From NCBI GenBank assembly GCA_004010935.1, contig CP026511.1, forward strand, positions 4,092,001 to 4,156,000: a DNA stretch of 64,000 bases, written 5' to 3'. Shown piece by piece: positions 47,797 through 57,415 of the stretch. This stretch comes from Pseudomonadaceae bacterium SI-3 (lineage in GTDB: Bacteria; Pseudomonadota; Gammaproteobacteria; Pseudomonadales; Pseudomonadaceae). Within the stretch, counting starts at the first letter, position 1; every line of letters begins with the position of its first letter. Made by a program: the position numbers and the translations under genes. The notes beneath the pieces are model-generated. The model searched no databases and was not told the DNA's origin. It saw nothing but the letters and a program-made list of their open reading frames with translations.

Positions 47797-50700
47797 TCAA
47801 CTGGGCAAGGTGCTTCGTAGCCTGGTAATACGCTCCTCACAGACTACATAGTGATCGCTTTGAAGCAGCGTCTGCCGCTGTTGTTCGTCATGTATTGCCA
47901 GCGTATGGGCATCACTGCCGCCGACCCGATGAATATAGTCGCCAATGAACTCGCAGTTACGTAACGAAGCCCAGTCGGTATCGTGGCGGTTGAACAACTG
48001 CAATGTCAGGTAGTAGTCCTCCATGAACTTCATGTCTTCGTGATAGTGAAGCCGGCCAAGATCTATCTTGTCCAGATTCAGCATGAAGCTATGGAGCGGC
48101 GCATGGTTAAGCCGAATGAACTCTTCGTACGAAAACCCGTATTCATAGGTTCGATCCCGTTTGAGGATCATGCCGGTCAGTGCGTCCACGCTGGTGGCAT
48201 ACACCCGCCCAAAGGTCGCGTTCTTGCCACTGGTTTGCAGTCTGCCAAGCAAGCTTCGATACGCCTCGGGAAACAACAGGTCGTCATAATCCAGAAATGC
48301 TGCATACCCTTTTCCCACCGACTTGAGCGACTCGTTAAGCATCAACGAGCGCAGGTCTGGGTTACTTTCACTCGAGTAGTAAGGGCGAATGATCGGCTCG
48401 CAGCCTGCAGCCCATGGTACCCGCGACAGTTCCTCACCAAGCCGGCTCAGATCGTCCTCATCCAGATCCTGCACCGCAAGGTGCAATTTGACCTTGCAGT
48501 CGACCTGAGTCACAAGCGACAGCATTGCATTGGCAAGCAGATCCAGGCTGGCATTCCGATGGAAACGGATCACCGTCGAAACCGTAGGCAGGACTTCACC
48601 TGACGCTGCTTCGCCTGGCAAGAGGCGGAAGCAGGCGGCTTTGCATGCAACCTTGTAACCCTTGAGGTTGTTGAAGTCCTTTGCAACCTCCATCCCGGCA
48701 CGCTTCCAGAAGCCAACATCAAAATTGGTCGACGTCGGATCGTGAAGAAAAGCAGGATCGTTGAGCACGCTGGGAGATACGGCAAAGCCGGGATGACGTA
48801 GCGCCATCAGCAGCAGCGACTCGATGCACGTCGCGGGGAACAGGTACAGCTGATTGAAACGCAGCGTGTAGGCGGCTGGCGCTTGAGCCTCGTCGATACA
48901 GCGTATGCCTTTTTCACCTAGGGCAGCGGCAAGCGATGCGTCGCTTGTAGCGACACCACATCTCTGGAACAGCGCTGACGAGGCCAGACAGTGAATGAAT
49001 TTGCGCCGCGCCTCGCCATCTTCAGCGAGCTGTCGACCTACCTCATCCGCCAGGTCGATGCGAACCAGCATATCCGAGCGAAGTTGAGGCTCGAGATAGT
49101 GGGTGTCGTTGAAGCCATAATTACTCAGTGCCCGACCGATCGAGTTCAGATAACCGTAGCCGAAGCGGGTATCCGGCTCGAGATGCGCGCCCTCGGCCCA
49201 CTCGTTCCAAGCGTTCACCACCACGAAACGACGATCCGCAGGCAACTCCTTCACGGAGTACTGTATCAAGTGCTCAAGCCATTCCTGGAACTTACCGGTG
49301 GTGAAGCGATGCAACAGTATCGCCTCGGTGCCATAACGAGCGGTGTTGTCCCAGGTCGGAACCAGCGAACGGAACAGGACGTAATCGTTGTCCAGCTGCT
49401 TGTGCATATAGTGGTCGGCGACCTCCGAGTAATCCAGCACACTGCCGTTGATCGGGCCGTAAGGATTCAACTCATGACGGATATCGGCTACCGCACCACC
49501 TGTCCAATCATGAAGGACACGCTCTACGGCTGCATCCATGCCGTAATGGGCCGGCGATACGGCACCGCGGGTCAGCGTCGCGACCACGTACGGCGCAGGC
49601 ACGTCGTTTCGCTCGCACTCTTCCCGCCAGATTCGTAAATAATCTTCCACATGCTCCATGGCCGATGGACGATAGACAAACAGTACTGGCCGACCCTCGA
49701 CCTTGATGTATCGCCGGTCCTTGAAGAACGGGACCATATAGCGGATGAAGGCGAGTGCGTCTTCAGGGGAGTAAACCTGACCGAGCAGGATTTCCTTCTC
49801 GTTACCGTCCCAGCGACGTGTCCAGTTCTCGTTGGCCCAGCAGAAGCTGAAGGGCATATCGATGTCCGGGTTATCCAGCAGCATCTGTGCCGGCTTTTCC
49901 AGGATCAGTTTTCCGGAGAACCAGTAATGGTAGAAGATCAGTCCATTGACCCCCGCCTGGCGCATCATGTCAGCCTGTAAAGCGAGCTGCTGGGGCGAAT
50001 CCAGATGGTAATAGCCTAGATCCGGGTGAGGAATATGCTGCTGATAGTGCCCTTCGAATAGAGGGTTCGCTGCCGCGACTTTGTGCCACTCGGTGAAGCC
50101 TTTCCCGTGCCACGCGTCATTCTCTGGCGTCGGGTGGAACTGCGGCAGGTAGTAGGCCAGCACCTTGATGCTGTCATGCACCAACTCAGCCGAAAAGTCG
50201 TGCTGATCTTCGTAATACTGTTGTGGCTCACGAGAGAGCGCCTGGGATTCGATACGGTAGTTGCGCCCTTCGTGCAAGGTGCTAAATACCAATATCAGCC
50301 GCTCCAGGGCATGCGCCAGCGTCGCATCCGCCGCGATCGGCTCTTCCGCAAAGTCGTTGTAGTCAAGCGGCAACGACAGAAATTCGCGCAGAGCGGCGCC
50401 TTTACCCCAGAACATGCTGCCTTGGGGAAATTCCGTCTTGTCGAAGTCGGCCATGTCCAACTTGGTGTGCCGACGCAAAAGTGCTTTTGCAATGTCCTGA
50501 TTGTCACTCCAACCACTGCTGTCCCAATGAGCGACGTGATCGCCTGCTGGATAAACGACCTTCGCGTCGCCACCGAACAGATTCAATATCTGCGAAACGC
50601 CCGAACGGCTTCCACATAGCGAACTCATGATTTCGCCGAACCAGCCTTCCAAACTTTCTCTATGAGGGCTTTTTTTCGTATGGAAATGTGCGATTACATC

Positions 50701-52815
50701 GTAATCGGCAAGCGTTTTTCCAAACTGAATCACGAGCGGGGCAAGGTCACGCCCACGATTGGGCACACGCTCCACGACAACCTGGCGAACCTGAGGGAGT
50801 TTCGACTTGAAGGTTGATTCCCAGTCATGGCTCGCCTGATGTTCAGGTATGGAGATATACAGGTCGAAAGATAAAGGGATATTTCCCAGATACTCCAGGC
50901 ACTCGTCCGCCATGTCTTCATAGAACAGGTGCAGGTGAATGCCGACACTCAATGTCGGGAGCAAAATATCATCTTGCTGGTAGGGGTTCAGGTAGTACGG
51001 AACGACCTTGTAAAGGCTGTACTCCTCTGAGCTCGACGGCACTAAGCCGCTGCTGACTGTGTATTCGGAAGCCGGCGCAACCGGCTGATGTGTCTTCGAG
51101 CGAACCAGCCCGATAGCATGGCGAACCCCTCCCCGACGAGCCTCGACGACGAACTTGCCAGCAAGCCTTGGTTCGTCCATCAGTAGCCGAGCCAGGCGGA
51201 CCCCTTTTTCGGCGGCAGTACGGCGAGGCACTGGCCGAGCACTTCCCCCGGCTACGGTAGGCACCATGCGGCCTTCCCGGTAACCGTGGCGCAGGTAATG
51301 CACCAGCGGATTGATATCTAACAGCCGCACGTCCGGATATCGCTCCAGATAACCGTTTACAGAGAATGACGCGGCAGGGTTTCGCCCCTCTTTCCATCCA
51401 AACTCGACGAAATGGTCAAACGGGTCCATTCCCGCTTCGACCACATCCGGGTAGGCCTGCCGATAGTAGCTAGCGTCAAACAGGCCACTCTGCATGAGCT
51501 GACGGCGAAGATGCTTGTTGCGAAGCTCAGCCAGGCCAGCCCGGTTGGCCAATGCACGTATGAGATGTTTGAGCGCCACGCGTCCGGAACGGGATACGTT
51601 CAAGGCATGTTCTAAACGCTGGATGTTCTCAAGCTTGTCACTCAACGAGGAATCCAGTCTTTGTATTTCCGCGTAGCTAGAATGCTGAACCCGCTGAAGT
51701 TCGTCCGCTTGTTCGGATAGCGATTGTTTCAGGCGATATACCTGCGACTGCTGCTCATCTTTCTCCTCGGCCAGTCGCATGATCTCGGCCTCGCTCTTGC
51801 GAGACAACTCAGTCAACTGCCCCGCAAGCGCGGTGGCCTCCTGCTGCGCCGCCGAGAGAGCGGCCCTCGCCTCATTGGCCTGCGCAGCCAGATTGGCCGA
51901 GATGGTTTCGGCTTCGTCCAGCCTCAAGGCCAGGTTGCGGCCTTTATCTTCAAGCGAATAGAGCAGCCGATAGGCAGGGTAACGCCCCATCATTGCCGTA
52001 TAGAGCGCCTCGATCCGCGCAACGACTTCGTCGCCATCCTCGCGCCTGCCATCGGTTAGCTCACACAGCAGCTCATGAAGCTGTTGTGCATCTGCGGTCA
52101 CAGCGGCATCCAGGCGCAAATCTTCCGGGCCGAAGGCGGTATGGCGCAGAGAACGCTCAAGGAATTCGTGCTGGTATTCGATGCAGTCCTGGCTTTGCGT
52201 AGAAAACGGCAAACCAAGCGAAGTGGAGATACGCTCAAGCTGAACCAAGGGTTCACCGAGTAGCTGATCGTAGTCGACGAATACGCGCCGGCCATTCGCG
52301 GTGTGCTTGATGGAAAGCAGCATGTGTTCGAGCCACAGGAGATAGCTCTTCTCCAGCGCGAAACCGTTTCTTCTGGCCAACGAGTGGGCGACGCTCATCG
52401 GGTTGCGACAGGCGATTACGAAACTGACGTCTAGCTTGAGATGAGCAAACACGTCAACCCAGAACGGCATGAGGCGACACATGCGAGGGTCTTTCAAGCC
52501 GAAGATTGTGGTGTCGGCCAGTTTGTCACGTAGCAGCTGAACAGCTCGTAACTTGAGTGCTTCAACTTCCGGACGCTCGAATTCCTGCGGCGTCAGGGGG
52601 GCCAGCGTATGCCAGTCGTGCCCCATTTCCGCCAGAAGATCGACATCGAAAGCAGTGATATCGATATCTTCCCAGAAGCCTTTCTCGTTATTGCCCGTCT
52701 CAGCTTGCAAGAGGCGGTTGCCAAGATCGACGCCCAGCACCTGCAAACCTCTGGTTATGGCGCTTGTCCCACTGCGGTGCATCCCCAGCACGACGACTAT
52801 ACGTTTCTGCTCCAT
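47797..52815 (-). CDS. giant multidomain surface-polysaccharide protein: sulfotransferase + RgpF + WbsX + GT-A
   Basis: 1672 residues from ATG 52815. (1) ~1-270 is sulfotransferase-like: GMHRSGTSA (11-19) fits the 5' PAPS loop and CRNPMSVAHS (136-145) the 3'-phosphate motif. (2) ~287-415 is a coiled coil. (3) ~445-520 has two repeats of the FDxxYYxxxYPDV...HYLRHGYREGR type. (4) ~617-870 resembles rhamnan-synthesis protein F (RgpF; NRGRDLAPLV, AHFHTKKS). (5) ~881-1235 resembles WbsX (AYYLPQFHPTPEND, FCWANENW). (6) ~1407-1672 is a GT2/GT-A domain with FLDYDDLLFPE. It starts 3 bp past the wzt stop and closes the O-polysaccharide operon. An in-frame ATG at 52920 would place the start inside wzt. 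Confidence 0.85.
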   Translation of the reverse strand: MEQKRIVVVLGMHRSGTSAITRGLQVLGVDLGNRLLQAETGNNEKGFWEDIDITAFDVDLLAEMGHDWHTLAPLTPQEFERPEVEALKLRAVQLLRDKLADTTIFGLKDPRMCRLMPFWVDVFAHLKLDVSFVIACRNPMSVAHSLARRNGFALEKSYLLWLEHMLLSIKHTANGRRVFVDYDQLLGEPLVQLERISTSLGLPFSTQSQDCIEYQHEFLERSLRHTAFGPEDLRLDAAVTADAQQLHELLCELTDGRREDGDEVVARIEALYTAMMGRYPAYRLLYSLEDKGRNLALRLDEAETISANLAAQANEARAALSAAQQEATALAGQLTELSRKSEAEIMRLAEEKDEQQSQVYRLKQSLSEQADELQRVQHSSYAEIQRLDSSLSDKLENIQRLEHALNVSRSGRVALKHLIRALANRAGLAELRNKHLRRQLMQSGLFDASYYRQAYPDVVEAGMDPFDHFVEFGWKEGRNPAASFSVNGYLERYPDVRLLDINPLVHYLRHGYREGRMVPTVAGGSARPVPRRTAAEKGVRLARLLMDEPRLAGKFVVEARRGGVRHAIGLVRSKTHQPVAPASEYTVSSGLVPSSSEEYSLYKVVPYYLNPYQQDDILLPTLSVGIHLHLFYEDMADECLEYLGNIPLSFDLYISIPEHQASHDWESTFKSKLPQVRQVVVERVPNRGRDLAPLVIQFGKTLADYDVIAHFHTKKSPHRESLEGWFGEIMSSLCGSRSGVSQILNLFGGDAKVVYPAGDHVAHWDSSGWSDNQDIAKALLRRHTKLDMADFDKTEFPQGSMFWGKGAALREFLSLPLDYNDFAEEPIAADATLAHALERLILVFSTLHEGRNYRIESQALSREPQQYYEDQHDFSAELVHDSIKVLAYYLPQFHPTPENDAWHGKGFTEWHKVAAANPLFEGHYQQHIPHPDLGYYHLDSPQQLALQADMMRQAGVNGLIFYHYWFSGKLILEKPAQMLLDNPDIDMPFSFCWANENWTRRWDGNEKEILLGQVYSPEDALAFIRYMVPFFKDRRYIKVEGRPVLFVYRPSAMEHVEDYLRIWREECERNDVPAPYVVATLTRGAVSPAHYGMDAAVERVLHDWTGGAVADIRHELNPYGPINGSVLDYSEVADHYMHKQLDNDYVLFRSLVPTWDNTARYGTEAILLHRFTTGKFQEWLEHLIQYSVKELPADRRFVVVNAWNEWAEGAHLEPDTRFGYGYLNSIGRALSNYGFNDTHYLEPQLRSDMLVRIDLADEVGRQLAEDGEARRKFIHCLASSALFQRCGVATSDASLAAALGEKGIRCIDEAQAPAAYTLRFNQLYLFPATCIESLLLMALRHPGFAVSPSVLNDPAFLHDPTSTNFDVGFWKRAGMEVAKDFNNLKGYKVACKAACFRLLPGEAASGEVLPTVSTVIRFHRNASLDLLANAMLSLVTQVDCKVKLHLAVQDLDEDDLSRLGEELSRVPWAAGCEPIIRPYYSSESNPDLRSLMLNESLKSVGKGYAAFLDYDDLLFPEAYRSLLGRLQTSGKNATFGRVYATSVDALTGMILKRDRTYEYGFSYEEFIRLNHAPLHSFMLNLDKIDLGRLHYHEDMKFMEDYYLTLQLFNRHDTDWASLRNCEFIGDYIHRVGGSDAHTLAIHDEQQRQTLLQSDHYVVCEERITRLRSTLPS

Positions 52816-52817
52816 AT

Positions 52818-54185
52818 TCAATCTTCTTCGATGTTCTTGAGTGTAAGGTCCGACACGCAGTTGAAATCTACTGTCCCAGTCGCCATGTTGTCGCCGATAG
52901 GCAAGACACGGAAAAGGCATGCGTCCAGCAGCCGGTGAAGATATGTTTCACTTTCTCCTACCGTGCCGGTAACGCCTGCGTTTAAAAAGTAGGTGCCGGG
53001 GTTCAGCCGGCATTGGAAACTGAACTCGACCTGGGCAACAGATCCTTTCCTGACAAGACCGACAGCACCCTGAAGATTCGCCGCGCTTACCGAACCACCC
53101 AGTTCGACGCCACCAGGCGTTTTGATCATCATCCCGAATCGAACCGCGGTGGCGCCCTTCTCGAACCGCACCTGGTAGGTATAACGGTACGTGTCGCCGC
53201 GCTTGAGACAATTTACGGGCTCGCCTGTGCGGTCGACGAGCTGCGGTCGCTCGATCCATGCCCCATGCGACTCGTAAGACAGCACGCTTTGAGAGATGAG
53301 GTGGGGATCATAAAAAGCATCCATGTCCTCTGAATCGAGGTCCTGTGTCGCTCTGGACACATTCGAAATTGCAACTTCGGACCCGCCTGCATCTTTGACT
53401 TCTCCGCCAGAAATGATCTCTTGCCTGATACTCGCAACCTTTTCTCGCGGGGCATAGAGCAACTTCTGATACTTGCCGATAATGCTTTTAGGAGCGCCTT
53501 CAATAAGCTTCTCGCCACTGTCAAGCAGCATGGCCCTATCGCATAACTCCACCACCGCACTTCCCGAATGCGATACAAACAGGATGGTGGCGCCGCTTTC
53601 CTTGATTGCTTCGATCCGAGCGAAACATTTCCTTTGGAACAATTCATCGCCGACCGAAAGGGCCTCGTCGACAATGAGTATCTGCGGCTCGACATTGATT
53701 GCCACAGCGAATGCAAGGCGGACCATCATTCCACTGGAATAGGTTTTTACTGCCTGATCGATGAATTCGCCGATTTCTGCAAACGCCTCGATCTCACTGA
53801 AACGCGCATCGGTTTCCTCGCGACTCAAGCCGAGAACGGCTGCGTTCATATAGACGTTTTCACGCCCGCTGAACTCTGGGTTGAACCCAGACCCAAGCTC
53901 GAGTAGTGCGGCGATCCGTCCATTAGTGGTAATGGTCCCATGGGTAGGGTTAAGCGTGCCGCAGACCAACTGAAGCAGTGTTGATTTACCGCTCCCGTTG
54001 CGCCCAACGATCCCGACCGTCTCGCCTTTGCGTATATCAAAGGAAACGGCGTTCAGCGCCCAGAACTCTCTGAAATACTGCTTTCGATCTCGCGCCAGCA
54101 TCTGAAAAAGGCGATCGCGAGGCTTGTCATAGATATGGAAACACTTGCTCAGGTCATGCACGGAAATAGCAAGTTCAGAGGACAT
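52818..54185 (-). CDS. wzt: O-polysaccharide ABC exporter ATPase Wzt
   Basis: 455 residues. An ABC ATPase domain (~1-245) has Walker A GRNGSGKST, signature YSSGMMVRLAFA and Walker B ILIVDEAL, plus SHSG at the H-loop. A C-terminal beta-sandwich (~300-455) resembles Wzt carbohydrate-binding domains, which recognise the chain-end cap of the finished polymer. ATG 54185 is preferred; it overlaps wzm by 11 bp. Presence of the binding domain implies a modified terminal sugar, and the next gene's sulfotransferase module could supply it (inference). Confidence 0.93.
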   Translation of the reverse strand: MSSELAISVHDLSKCFHIYDKPRDRLFQMLARDRKQYFREFWALNAVSFDIRKGETVGIVGRNGSGKSTLLQLVCGTLNPTHGTITTNGRIAALLELGSGFNPEFSGRENVYMNAAVLGLSREETDARFSEIEAFAEIGEFIDQAVKTYSSGMMVRLAFAVAINVEPQILIVDEALSVGDELFQRKCFARIEAIKESGATILFVSHSGSAVVELCDRAMLLDSGEKLIEGAPKSIIGKYQKLLYAPREKVASIRQEIISGGEVKDAGGSEVAISNVSRATQDLDSEDMDAFYDPHLISQSVLSYESHGAWIERPQLVDRTGEPVNCLKRGDTYRYTYQVRFEKGATAVRFGMMIKTPGGVELGGSVSAANLQGAVGLVRKGSVAQVEFSFQCRLNPGTYFLNAGVTGTVGESETYLHRLLDACLFRVLPIGDNMATGTVDFNCVSDLTLKNIEED

Positions 54186-54993
54186 CGGCGAAGCCCTTAC
54201 GTGTCTTTTGAAACCACGCGAAACCCATATAAAAGAATAACAAGGCAGCGGCGTAGTGTTTTGCCATTCCCAACCAATTGGGCGTCTCTCCGAGAAAAAG
54301 AAGCCCTCGAACCGCTTCAATAGCAGGCGTCAGAGGATTGATAGAGAGCAGGTGCCGGTATTCTTCTGGCAAAGCTGTTATCGGATAGAAGATCGGAGAG
54401 AGAAACATCAGCACCGATGTAAGCAACCCGATGAACTGCCCAACATCACGAAGAAAAACACCTATCGAAGCGAGAAACCAGACAAGCCCAAGTATGAATA
54501 ACATCAGAGGCAACAAGACGACAGGCAGCAGAAGCGCGGTTGCATGGATGTCACTGAAAAGTACGGCGTAAACAAGCAACCAGACACTAAGACTTACCAG
54601 AAAATGAAAAAGCGCAGATCCCATCACCACAAATGGCAATATCTCCAACGGAAACACGACCTTTTTTACATAATTAGTATTGGCAATGATGAGGTTAGGC
54701 GCACGCGTTACACAGTCGGCGAACAGATTGAATACGATCAGCCCTGCGAACAGCATCAAGGCAAATTCTGTTTTTGACTCGTTTGCTACGCTCCAGCGTG
54801 CCTGGAATACGACGCTGAACACGAACGTATAGACAGCCAGCATAAAAAGGGGGTTAAAGAACGACCACAACAATCCCATGATGGATCCGTGGTAACGCCC
54901 TATGACCTCCCGCTTGGAAAGCGCCAATATGAGCGAGCGGTTGCGGTAGAAACTGGCAGCCGCCTCACGTGGAGACAGTGAGAAGTGCTGCAT
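54175..54993 (-). CDS. wzm: O-polysaccharide ABC exporter permease Wzm
   Basis: A 272-residue ABC-2 type permease with six hydrophobic segments. The family segment SIMGLLWSFFNPLFMLAVYTFVF is near the N-terminus (split here as IMGLLWSFFNPLFML). It moves undecaprenyl-linked O-polysaccharide across the inner membrane with Wzt. Its stop overlaps wzt and its start overlaps the rfbC stop, so the four genes are translationally coupled. Confidence 0.94.
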   Translation of the reverse strand: MQHFSLSPREAAASFYRNRSLILALSKREVIGRYHGSIMGLLWSFFNPLFMLAVYTFVFSVVFQARWSVANESKTEFALMLFAGLIVFNLFADCVTRAPNLIIANTNYVKKVVFPLEILPFVVMGSALFHFLVSLSVWLLVYAVLFSDIHATALLLPVVLLPLMLFILGLVWFLASIGVFLRDVGQFIGLLTSVLMFLSPIFYPITALPEEYRHLLSINPLTPAIEAVRGLLFLGETPNWLGMAKHYAAALLFFYMGFAWFQKTRKGFADVL

Positions 54994-55538
54994 CAGTCGA
55001 ACACCTCGGCGTCGCGAAAGGCATCCCCGGCGCTGTCTTTTGCTGAAAGGGACGGTGTGAGGTCAACAGGCCAGTCGATTGCCAGATCCCCGTCGCTCCA
55101 GATGATGGAGCGTTCATACTCAGGTGCGTAGTAATTCGTAGTCTTGTAGAGAAACTCGGCGGTTTCCGAAAGCACAACGAAGCCATGGGCAAAGCCTTCC
55201 GGCACCCAAAGTTGGTGCTTGTTCTCGGCACTGAGAATGACGCCTACCCACTGACCAAAGGTCGACGAGCTGCGGCGGATATCCACGGCCACATCGAATA
55301 CTTCGCCCTGGACGACACGCACCAGCTTGCCCTGCGGCTGTTGTACCTGGTAATGCAGCCCGCGCAGCACGTTTTTCACTGAGCGGGAGTGGTTGTCCTG
55401 AACAAAGGAGACGGCCCGACCCACCGCCTCCTCGAACTGGCGCTGATTGAAGCTCTCGAAGAAAAAGCCGCGCTCGTCCCCGAACACACGCGGTTCCAGC
55501 AGAAGTACCTCGGGGATCGCCTGGGGGATCGCCTTCAT
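54993..55538 (-). CDS. rfbC: dTDP-4-dehydrorhamnose 3,5-epimerase
   Basis: A 181-residue cupin enzyme, third step of dTDP-L-rhamnose synthesis. LRGLHYQ holds the catalytic His, and WVPEGFAHGFVVLS and EVFDVAVDIRRSS are standard. ATG 55538 gives the normal length; the longer frame would add 43 unrelated residues and would overlap rfbA. The start abuts the rfbA stop. Confidence 0.97.
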   Translation of the reverse strand: MKAIPQAIPEVLLLEPRVFGDERGFFFESFNQRQFEEAVGRAVSFVQDNHSRSVKNVLRGLHYQVQQPQGKLVRVVQGEVFDVAVDIRRSSSTFGQWVGVILSAENKHQLWVPEGFAHGFVVLSETAEFLYKTTNYYAPEYERSIIWSDGDLAIDWPVDLTPSLSAKDSAGDAFRDAEVFD

Positions 55539-56419
55539 CAATACACCCGCTCCGTCAGCAAACGCTTGAGGTACTTGCCATAGCCGTTCTTCGACAGCGG
55601 CTCGGCAAGCCGCTCGAGCTGCTGAGCATCGATCCACTGATTGCGGTAGGCAATCTCTTCCGGACAAGCGACCTTGAGCCCCTGACGTCGTTCCAGCGTT
55701 TCGATGAACTGTCCAGCCTCAAGTAGGGATTCGTGCGTGCCGGTGTCGAGCCAGGCGTAGCCACGCCCCATGATCTCCACGCTGAGCGTGCCCTGTTCCA
55801 GATAGGCCCGGTTCACATCGGTGATTTCCAGTTCGCCGCGCGCGGAAGGCTTGATGCGCTTGGCAATTTCGACCACCTGGTTGTCATAGAAATACAGCCC
55901 GGTAACGGCGTAGCTGGACTTGGGCTGCACCGGTTTTTCTTCGAGGCTGACCGCACGGGCCTGATCATCGAACTCGACCACGCCGTAACGCTCAGGGTCA
56001 TGCACGTGATAGGCGAAAACGCTCGCACCCTGTTCCCGCAGCGTGGCGTTGTGCAGCAGGTCGGCGAAATCATGCCCGTGGAAGATATTGTCACCCAGCA
56101 CCAGCGCGCAGTGATGCCCATCGAGGAACGTCTCTCCGATAAGGAAGGCTTGCGCGAGGCCGTCCGGCGAGTCCTGCACGGCATATGAGAGCTCCAGCCC
56201 CCACTGCGTGCCATCACCCAGTAGCTGCTGGAAGCGTGGCGTGTCCTGTGGGGTGGAGATGATCAGGATTTCCCTGATACCGGCAAGCATCAACGTGCTC
56301 AACGGGTAATAAACCATCGGCTTGTCGAACACGGGCAGTAGCTGCTTGGAAACCGCGAGGGTCGCAGGGTGCAGACGGGTGCCGGAGCCACCGGCCAGAA
56401 TGATGCCTTTGCGCTTCAT
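55538..56419 (-). CDS. rfbA: glucose-1-phosphate thymidylyltransferase
   Basis: A 293-residue nucleotidyltransferase, first step of dTDP-L-rhamnose synthesis (dTTP + Glc-1-P). The signature [20 protein letters not shown] (nucleotide and metal binding) and VLGDNIFHG are intact; length is normal. It sits 6 bp after rfbD and abuts rfbC. Together rfbB, D, A and C provide a complete rhamnose donor pathway in one transcript. Confidence 0.97.
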   Translation of the reverse strand: MKRKGIILAGGSGTRLHPATLAVSKQLLPVFDKPMVYYPLSTLMLAGIREILIISTPQDTPRFQQLLGDGTQWGLELSYAVQDSPDGLAQAFLIGETFLDGHHCALVLGDNIFHGHDFADLLHNATLREQGASVFAYHVHDPERYGVVEFDDQARAVSLEEKPVQPKSSYAVTGLYFYDNQVVEIAKRIKPSARGELEITDVNRAYLEQGTLSVEIMGRGYAWLDTGTHESLLEAGQFIETLERRQGLKVACPEEIAYRNQWIDAQQLERLAEPLSKNGYGKYLKRLLTERVY

Positions 56420-56425
56420 AAGTCC

Positions 56426-57415
56426 TCAAGGCCGTCGGGTGGCCAGTGCAATATGGGAAGGGGATTCGGAACGCTGTAGCGCCTGGTCGAGATGCTCGTT
56501 CGCCACTCTGGCGGCCACCTCCACCGGTACGACTTCATGCAGCATGCGCTCGGCATGCTCCTGCCAATGGGGCAGTTGAAGATCAAAGGTGGATCGCAGC
56601 TTGCGTGTGTCCAGTAACGAACTGGCCGGACGCGCCGCAGCCGCCGGGAACTCGGCGGCACGGATCGGCAGAATGCGCGCATCCTCGACCCTGAACTTCA
56701 TACCCAGGCCTCGCGCCGTGCGAATGATGAAACGGGTGAACTCATGCCAGCTGGTCTGCCCGCCCGCCACCAGGTGATAGGTGCCATAGGCCTGTACTGC
56801 GAAGTCGGGATCATGCCGCAGGCGCTGGATCATCAGTGCGCTGACGTCAGCAATCAGCTCGGCGCTGGTGGGCGCACCGACCTGATCGACCACGACGTTC
56901 AGCTCGTCGCGCTCGCAGGCAAGGCGCAGCATGGTCTTGGCGAAGTTGCGTCCACGGCAGGCGTATACCCAACTGGTCCGCAATATCAGATGGCGGCATC
57001 CCGAGGCCTTGATCAGCCGCTCGCCCTGCAGCTTGGTTCTGCCGTATACATTCAAAGGCGCGGTTGGCCCGTCCTCACGCTGAAACCCAATCGCGGTGCC
57101 ATCGAATACATAGTCAGTCGAGTAATGGACCAGCAGTGCATCCAGTTCCTTGGCGAGTGCGGCCAGCTCGCCAGCGGACGTGGCGTTGACCAACGCTGCA
57201 CCCGCCTCGTCGGTTTCCGCCTTGTCCACGGCCGTGTAGGCTGCGGCATTGACGATGACATCAGGTCGGCACTGGCGCAGCAGCGGTGCCAGGGTTTCCG
57301 GTCGTGACAGATCGGCTCGCTGGCGATCGCAGGCAATGACTTCACCCAGCGGCGCCAGCGCACGTCGTAGCTCCCAGCCCACCTGGCCGTTTGCGCCAAG
57401 CAAAAGGATCTTCAT
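56426..57415 (-). CDS. rfbD: dTDP-4-dehydrorhamnose reductase
   Basis: 329 residues from ATG 57415. An SDR with GANGQVGWELRR at the N-terminus and the catalytic YxxxK (YGRTK) in NVYGRTKLQGERL. It reduces the final keto intermediate to dTDP-L-rhamnose. The C-terminal ~27 residues (after HWQEHAERMLHE) extend beyond the usual ~300-residue family length and are of unknown meaning. It overlaps rfbB by 4 bp. Confidence 0.95.
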   Translation of the reverse strand: MKILLLGANGQVGWELRRALAPLGEVIACDRQRADLSRPETLAPLLRQCRPDVIVNAAAYTAVDKAETDEAGAALVNATSAGELAALAKELDALLVHYSTDYVFDGTAIGFQREDGPTAPLNVYGRTKLQGERLIKASGCRHLILRTSWVYACRGRNFAKTMLRLACERDELNVVVDQVGAPTSAELIADVSALMIQRLRHDPDFAVQAYGTYHLVAGGQTSWHEFTRFIIRTARGLGMKFRVEDARILPIRAAEFPAAAARPASSLLDTRKLRSTFDLQLPHWQEHAERMLHEVVPVEVAARVANEHLDQALQRSESPSHIALATRRP

